From Clostridiales bacterium (GTDB lineage Bacteria; Bacillota; Clostridia; Christensenellales; JAISNN01), in contig JAITOU010000014.1 of NCBI GenBank assembly GCA_031289755.1, forward strand, positions 1 to 37,464: a DNA stretch of 37,464 nucleotides. The letters run 5' to 3'. A program made the position numbers and the translations under genes. The number at the start of each line of letters is the position of its first letter. Within the stretch, counting starts at the first letter, position 1. The notes beneath the pieces were generated by a model. That model did not search any database, had not been told where the DNA came from, and saw only the letters and a program-made list of their open reading frames with translations. This document shows positions 32,734-37,464 of the stretch, one piece after another.

Positions 32734-34326
32734 ATGACAAAAAACAACAATTCGATTTTCGGGCGTATCTCCGGCGGCGTCAAGCACGTCATAAAATATT
32801 GGAAGACTCCGCCCGAAGGCAAATTTATTTCTTACAAAGAATTTGCGGCGTATTCCGTCGGCGGTATGGGCGCATACGGCGCGATAGTCCTTACGGGGTA
32901 TCTGTCGCTTGCCGCCGGTATTTACATCGCGGCGGCTCTCAATATAGACGTCACGCACGTTGCTATTATCGGCATTATCACCGGCATAATCACTATATTG
33001 CGCGCTCCGCTCATCAGCAAGATAGTCGATAATACAAAGACAAAGTACGGTAAATTCCGTCCTTATCTCATATGGATGCCTGCGCCGATAATACTTTTTG
33101 CCGTCCTGCTTGCGTGGATTCCCGGACTTTTTCAAAATTATATGCTGATGCTCATTGCTTTTACCGTTTTATTTAATCTCCTGCAATTTGCCGCAGCTCT
33201 CTATAATATAGCCTTTTCAACGCTCGTTCAGGTAATCTCCCCCGTTCAGTCCGAAAGAGAAATGCTTATGGGCATAGGCGCGTCGATATATTCCAACGGC
33301 TCTTCCGCTATAAATTTCATTTTCCCCGTCGTGGCAAATTTGCTCTTTACCGTATACGCTCTCGACGGCACGGTAATCGCGGACGGCGTCAACACCATGA
33401 ATCCTTTTAAATGGGTTCTTCCGATAATGCTGCTCGTTTGCTTTGCTCTCGGTTATTGGACGGCTTTCGGCACAAAGGAACGCTCCATAACCGCCAAAAA
33501 TTATACTCAGCGCGTGAGCCTGCGAAAAGGCTTTGCCGCGACCTCAAAAAACAAATATTTTTGGATAAGCGCGTCCTGCGCTATTCTCGGCTTTGCCCGG
33601 CTTTATTCGACCGGCTTCACCGTGTGGATATGTATGTATATGCTAAAAACGCCTTGGGCGCAAAGCATAGTCGTGACGATAATAGGTCTTTCTTATATAC
33701 CCGGTATGTGGGGCGCACCTTTTCTCATCAAAAAATTCGGCAAGAAAAATATCGTCATCATCTCGGATATTCTCGTCGGACTGTTTGCCATTCCTATGGT
33801 CATCTTTACAAATAGCCCTTATCTGCTGATAGCCTTTATCTTTGTCATCACTTTGGCAAATGCCGTTCAGGTCGTCACAAGCCCCGCGCTGTCCGCACAA
33901 ATAAACGACTTCCAACAATTCAAAAGCGGCGAAAGGATGGAGGGTACGATAGGACAATTAAGCGCAATTATTTCCACAACGGCAGGAATGTTTTTGGGGC
34001 TGATATTGCCCGCAATTTACAAATCTAAGGGATATCACGACGACCCGTCGGTGTTATATCAGAGCGGCGTCATTCTCCCGATTATCCGCGTTTGCTCGCT
34101 TATCGCGGTCTTTTCTTCGATAGCCGCCGCCGTCCCTATGCTGTTTTGGGATTTGTCGGAAAAAAAGCATGAGGAAATCATAGAGGTCTTAAAGGTTCGC
34201 GCCGCACGTCAAGACGGCGACATAACGGACGGCAACGCTTCATCTCTCGAAAGCAGAATACTTGCGGGCGAAAAGAACGCCTATAAAGACTTTTTATCCG
34301 AAAGCAAACAAGCCCCCGAAGCGTAA
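32734..34326 (+). CDS. GPH/MelB-type sugar-cation symporter (MFS superfamily)
   Basis: The protein has 530 residues with about twelve transmembrane helices. The GPH-family signature is clear: KIVDNTKTKYGKFRPYLIWM between helices 2 and 3, matching D-x-T-x5-GK-x-RP. Further family positions are LYNIAFSTLVQVISP and GSSAINFIFPVVANL. N- and C-terminal tails are cytoplasmic; the C-terminal tail of about 60 residues is longer than usual. It probably imports a glycoside or oligosaccharide with Na+ or H+; the substrate is not predictable. CGGAGA lies nine bases before the ATG. It is divergent from the DtxR-type gene, with 190 bases between them. No glycosidase lies next to it, which is unusual for this family. 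Confidence 0.88.
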   Translation: MTKNNNSIFGRISGGVKHVIKYWKTPPEGKFISYKEFAAYSVGGMGAYGAIVLTGYLSLAAGIYIAAALNIDVTHVAIIGIITGIITILRAPLISKIVDNTKTKYGKFRPYLIWMPAPIILFAVLLAWIPGLFQNYMLMLIAFTVLFNLLQFAAALYNIAFSTLVQVISPVQSEREMLMGIGASIYSNGSSAINFIFPVVANLLFTVYALDGTVIADGVNTMNPFKWVLPIMLLVCFALGYWTAFGTKERSITAKNYTQRVSLRKGFAATSKNKYFWISASCAILGFARLYSTGFTVWICMYMLKTPWAQSIVVTIIGLSYIPGMWGAPFLIKKFGKKNIVIISDILVGLFAIPMVIFTNSPYLLIAFIFVITLANAVQVVTSPALSAQINDFQQFKSGERMEGTIGQLSAIISTTAGMFLGLILPAIYKSKGYHDDPSVLYQSGVILPIIRVCSLIAVFSSIAAAVPMLFWDLSEKKHEEIIEVLKVRAARQDGDITDGNASSLESRILAGEKNAYKDFLSESKQAPEA

Positions 34327-34350
34327 GCCAAAATTGCCGAATATTTATAC

Positions 34351-34386
34351 AAAAAAAATAACGGGCGGATATGGAATCCGCCCCTA
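34351..34386. terminator. Terminator between the transporter and glmM
   Basis: GGGCGGA, seven-base loop, TCCGCCC has a T8 run on the minus strand and a weaker CTACTGTTTTG on the plus strand. It serves both convergent genes. Confidence 0.8.
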
Positions 34387-34439
34387 CTGTTTTGTAAAGC
34401 TTAAATTTTGATATTTCGGCTTTGACGGAGTGCTACAAT

Positions 34440-35819
34440 TCAGCGCGGTTTTCGGCTCAATGCGGTGACCGCTTCCGTATATGCAGGGACAAGCAATCCG
34501 AGTACGTCGTCTACTGTTTCGCGCTCGCTTGCTTCGACGGTTATGCGGATTTTTTCTTCCGTGCCGCTCGGACGTATCAATATTCTGCCGCCGCCTTTCA
34601 TTTCCTCTCCGCACAATTCCTTTAAAGCTTTGAGCCGTTCGTCTTTTAGGACGGCTTTTTTTATTCTGTCGGGAGTTTTGATATTCACGGTTTTTTGCGG
34701 AAAAGACGCGTACAAGGACGGGATTTCATCCGGCTCGATACGGGCGTCTTTAAGTGCCTTTACAAGCATGAGCGCGGCAAGTATTCCGTCGCCCGTGCCG
34801 CCGCGACCCTGCTCGTCTATTATGATATGCCCCGACGTTTCGCCGCCTAAGGAATAGCCGCATTCCTTCATTTTTTCTATGACATATTTGTCGCCGACGT
34901 CCGTCCTGACAAGGGTCACGCCCTTTGAGTTCAAGGCTTTTTCGAGTCCGTAATTTGTCATAAGCGTTCCGACGACGCTGTTTTTGCGCAGCAAGCCGCG
35001 CTCCTTCAAATACATTGTCAGGATATACAGTATATAATCGCCGTCTACAATAAACCCTTTCGGCGTTACGGCAAGCATTCGGTCGCCGTCGCCGTCAAAG
35101 GCACAGCCTATGTAGTCGTCTTCCGACATATTGGCTCTCAAAAAATCGATGTTTGTCGAGCCTGTAAAGACGTTTATCAGCCTGCCGTCGTATTCTCCGG
35201 CGAGCGTCCTGACGTTTGCTCCGGCTTTCTTAAAAATATCGGGAGCGGTTTTCGCGCACGCTCCGTAACAGCAATCGAGCTTGACGGTACAGCCCGTCAG
35301 GTCTGCTTCGGTGCGTTTCAACAGACCGTCGGCATACATGAGTGCGGCATCCTGCAAAAGCTCCGTATGCCCTTCCTTGCGCTTTTCTTCATTCGGAGTA
35401 TTCTCGTCCCGATGCTTCTTTGTAATACCGCACAACCTGTAATACTCCGCTTCGACTTCCCCTTCTTCTTTTAGCGAGAGCTTGCCGCCCGTCGAATCGA
35501 AAATCTTTATGCCGTTGTATTCGGGCGGATTGTGCGACGCGCTGACCATTATACCGTAGTCCGCGCCGAGCTGCCGCAGGATATCCGATACCGTCATTGT
35601 CGGCATTATTTCCAAGCGGTAAACGTCCGCACCGTATTCGATAAGCCCCTTTATGACCTCTTGCTCGATGTCGTATCCCGATGTGCGCGTATCTCTCGCA
35701 ATGACAACCCTTTGCGGACGGCGACGGCGCGAAACTATCGCCCTGCCGAGATTATAAGCCAATCTGTTTTCAAAGAAATAAGACGCAATACCCCTTACGC
35801 CGTCTGTTCCGAATAACAT
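34440..35819 (-). CDS. glmM: Phosphoglucosamine mutase
   Basis: The protein has 459 residues from the ATG at 35819. The longer open frame to 35936 is rejected because MLFGTDGVRG is the family start and because of the AGGCAGG upstream. It converts glucosamine-6-phosphate to glucosamine-1-phosphate for UDP-GlcNAc and peptidoglycan synthesis. All four active-site blocks are present: phosphoserine S95 in VSASHNPPEYNG, metal loop DGDGDR (242-247), sugar loop GGETSGH, and phosphate loop RPSGTEEK. Length is typical (445-460). It lies upstream of no other gene in its direction and downstream of recG with a 194-bp gap. Confidence 0.96.
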   Translation of the reverse strand: MLFGTDGVRGIASYFFENRLAYNLGRAIVSRRRRPQRVVIARDTRTSGYDIEQEVIKGLIEYGADVYRLEIMPTMTVSDILRQLGADYGIMVSASHNPPEYNGIKIFDSTGGKLSLKEEGEVEAEYYRLCGITKKHRDENTPNEEKRKEGHTELLQDAALMYADGLLKRTEADLTGCTVKLDCCYGACAKTAPDIFKKAGANVRTLAGEYDGRLINVFTGSTNIDFLRANMSEDDYIGCAFDGDGDRMLAVTPKGFIVDGDYILYILTMYLKERGLLRKNSVVGTLMTNYGLEKALNSKGVTLVRTDVGDKYVIEKMKECGYSLGGETSGHIIIDEQGRGGTGDGILAALMLVKALKDARIEPDEIPSLYASFPQKTVNIKTPDRIKKAVLKDERLKALKELCGEEMKGGGRILIRPSGTEEKIRITVEASERETVDDVLGLLVPAYTEAVTALSRKPR

Positions 35820-35971
35820 TTTACCTGCCTTTCGGGATTGAGCCGACACGCTTGCAGTGCCGATAAAACCCCATAAAAAATTATATGCGGAACGCTTACG
35901 CGGATAAAACCTTGAAGCGGCGCATACTTTGTACATAATATGAGAGTAACGGGTAAAAAGTTACAATATGA

Positions 35972-36004
35972 ATGCCGTTGTCAAAAAAAAATTGACGGCG
36001 GCAA
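35972..36004. repeat. Hairpin after recG
   Basis: GCCGTTGTCAA, A-rich loop, TTGACGGCGGC can pair over 9 of 11 positions. The T-run on the minus strand lies in the loop, so terminator activity is doubtful. On the minus strand the second arm contains TTGACA, a possible -35 for glmM, without a good -10. Confidence 0.4.
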
Positions 36005-36013
36005 TATAATATT

Positions 36014-37464
36014 TCAGTTAAAAACGGTGTTTTTGATGATATTGTAGTATTTTTGGTAATTCATTTCCCTAAAAATTCCGAGCGTTTCCTTGTTCAATTC
36101 TATACCTTCGGCTATTAGTTTGGCTTCCGAAATAAGCTCCTTGTCGATTTTTACGGCGTAGTTATTGAGATTTTCAAACGAGCCGCTCTGCTTTTCGCCG
36201 AGAAAATTGCCGCCGCCGCGCATATCGAAATCTCTCTCCGATACGGCGAATCCGTCGCCGCACTCCGCAAGAACCGTCAGTCTGGCGTTGTCATCCTTAG
36301 TTGTGTGCAAAAAACAATAGGATTTTTCCGTTCCGCGCCCGACGCGTCCGCGCAATTGATGCAGGGCGGCAAGCCCGTAATTTTCGGCATTCATGACCGC
36401 CATGACGGAGGCGTTTTTTACGTCTATTCCGACCTCTATGACCGTAGTGCATATCAGCACGGATATCGAGCCGCCGTTAAAGCCGTCCATGACGGCTTGC
36501 TTATCTGCCTTTAACGATTTGCCGTGCAAAACCGCTATATCGATATCATTAAAAAGCCCTTCTTTCAGCTCTTTGTACAAGGCTTTGACGGTATCGGTTT
36601 CCACGCCTTCGGCATCTTCTATACGCGGCGCGACAATATATGCCTGCCGTCCCGAAACGGCCCTTTCTCTGATGTACGCAAACATATCGTTCCGCTTATA
36701 ATCGGGAACGATTTTTGTCGATATCATATCGTCTATCCTGCTGCGCCGCTCTATCACAGATACGTCTAATTCGGAGAGAAGCGCGAGAGATAATGCACGC
36801 GGTATAGGTGTCGCACTCAGCGTCAAGACGTCGGCTTCGGAAGCTTTTTTGATAATAGCGTCCTTTTCCTTTACACCGAAGCGGTGTTGCTCGTCTATTA
36901 TCACAAGTCTGAGATTACCGTATATCACGTTTTCCGAAAAAAGCGAATGCGTGCCGATAATCAATTGCGCTTCTCCGCTTTTTATCGCTTCCGTGACGTA
37001 TTTTTTTTCGCTTGCGGCGCAAGCGGCCGTCAGTATAACCACCTTTATTCCGAGTCCGCCCAATAGCTCCGACGCAGCCTTGTAATGCTGCCGCGCCAAA
37101 AGCTCCGTCGGTGCGATAAAGGCGCATTGACTGCCCGACCCGATAGCAAAATACGCCGCCGCAAAAGCCACCGCCGTCTTGCCCGAACCGACGTCCCCCA
37201 TCAAAAGCCTGTTCATATACGCGCCGCCCGTCATATCGCCGATAATATCGTCCAAAGCTTTTTTTTGAGAAACGGTGAGAGCGAAGGGCAGAGCGGAAAA
37301 ATATCCTTTTAAAATGTCCTTATCGGCTTTATAAAAGGTTCTTCTCTTATTAAACTGTCTTTTTAACGCTTTGTAGGTAAAAATCAGCCTGACAAAATCT
37401 TCCGTAGCTATCTGCCTTTGCGCCGCAAAAGCGTCGTCGACGCCGTCGGGCAGATGAGCGTTTT
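36014..37464 (-). CDS. recG: ATP-dependent DNA helicase RecG, 3' part
   Basis: The gene runs off the window edge, so only the C-terminal 482 residues are seen, beginning in the linker before the helicase core. Visible motifs are FALTVSQKKALDDI (Q-motif region), GDVGSGKT (Walker A), DEQHRFGV (motif II), SATPIPRAL (motif III), IEVGIDVKNAS and QLRGRVGRG (motifs V-VI), and the RecG C-terminal FLGEKQSG. RecG remodels stalled replication forks and Holliday junctions. The frame is open without a stop up to 37464, so there is no sign of truncation other than the window edge. Confidence 0.95.
   Translation of the reverse strand, partial: NAHLPDGVDDAFAAQRQIATEDFVRLIFTYKALKRQFNKRRTFYKADKDILKGYFSALPFALTVSQKKALDDIIGDMTGGAYMNRLLMGDVGSGKTAVAFAAAYFAIGSGSQCAFIAPTELLARQHYKAASELLGGLGIKVVILTAACAASEKKYVTEAIKSGEAQLIIGTHSLFSENVIYGNLRLVIIDEQHRFGVKEKDAIIKKASEADVLTLSATPIPRALSLALLSELDVSVIERRSRIDDMISTKIVPDYKRNDMFAYIRERAVSGRQAYIVAPRIEDAEGVETDTVKALYKELKEGLFNDIDIAVLHGKSLKADKQAVMDGFNGGSISVLICTTVIEVGIDVKNASVMAVMNAENYGLAALHQLRGRVGRGTEKSYCFLHTTKDDNARLTVLAECGDGFAVSERDFDMRGGGNFLGEKQSGSFENLNNYAVKIDKELISEAKLIAEGIELNKETLGIFREMNYQKYYNIIKNTVFN

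Overview
The window looks like chromosome from an uncultured anaerobic Clostridia (Bacillota), plausibly a gut or rumen Christensenellales- or Oscillospirales-type genome. The evidence is AGGAGG-type ribosome binding sites, TTGACA/TATAAT promoters, many U-tract terminators, BspA-type leucine-rich and InlB-type B-repeat surface lipoproteins, a DtxR-type regulator with a C-x-x-E-H metal site, and a YugP-type protease. No 16S or other taxonomic marker is present, so placement is an inference.

Layout. (1) 1-1130 is an accessory remnant of very small minus-strand ORFs of mobile-element type, three tandem 78-bp repeats that each contain a terminator-like hairpin, and an RBS buried in a hairpin. (2) 1219-14390 is one minus-strand locus in which two MacB-like ATPase-permease fusions are followed by a BspA/InlB-type lipoprotein, a very large InlB-repeat lipoprotein and a membrane-anchored NEAT-like protein. 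A terminator follows at 1130-1175, and two palindromic promoter/operator-like modules precede it. (3) 14790-17750 holds decayed material: an AbiE toxin-antitoxin relic, an intact YhcG-type PDDEXK nuclease, a 165-bp MITE-like palindrome, duplicated terminator modules and a BspA-LRR fragment. (4) 17946-22573 holds a glutathione peroxidase and a MarR-headed set (MarR, two ABC ATPases, one ABC-2 permease, nitroreductase) with a near-consensus promoter and a palindromic operator. (5) 22842-23452 holds no gene but shows a roughly 600-nt structured RNA with its own promoter, pairing 5' and 3' ends, a 9-bp helix spanning about 340 nt and a terminal U-tract. This is the most interesting object in the window. 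(6) 23575-25322 holds a HipA-like kinase downstream of a small four-helix membrane protein. (7) 25467-31402 is mostly housekeeping: an unknown protein, a YugP-like protease, rplM-rpsI, a CvpA-like giant membrane protein and tRNA-Gln(CUG). (8) 31467-32190 is a 64-bp direct-repeat-bounded cassette with an intact MNT nucleotidyltransferase and an internally deleted HEPN toxin, abutting the 3' end of a DtxR/MntR regulator. (9) 32734 to the end holds a GPH/MelB sugar transporter, glmM and the 3' part of recG.

How the parts may work together. The surface locus pairs FtsX/MacB-type energy-transducing transporters with three exported proteins, which suggests a dedicated cell-surface export, remodelling or uptake system. 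The MarR set looks like an inducible drug or redox defence unit. Two separate toxin-antitoxin systems have lost the middle of the toxin or the whole operon centre, so the accessory islands appear to be decaying. All functions are read from sequence motifs by eye; no search was run.
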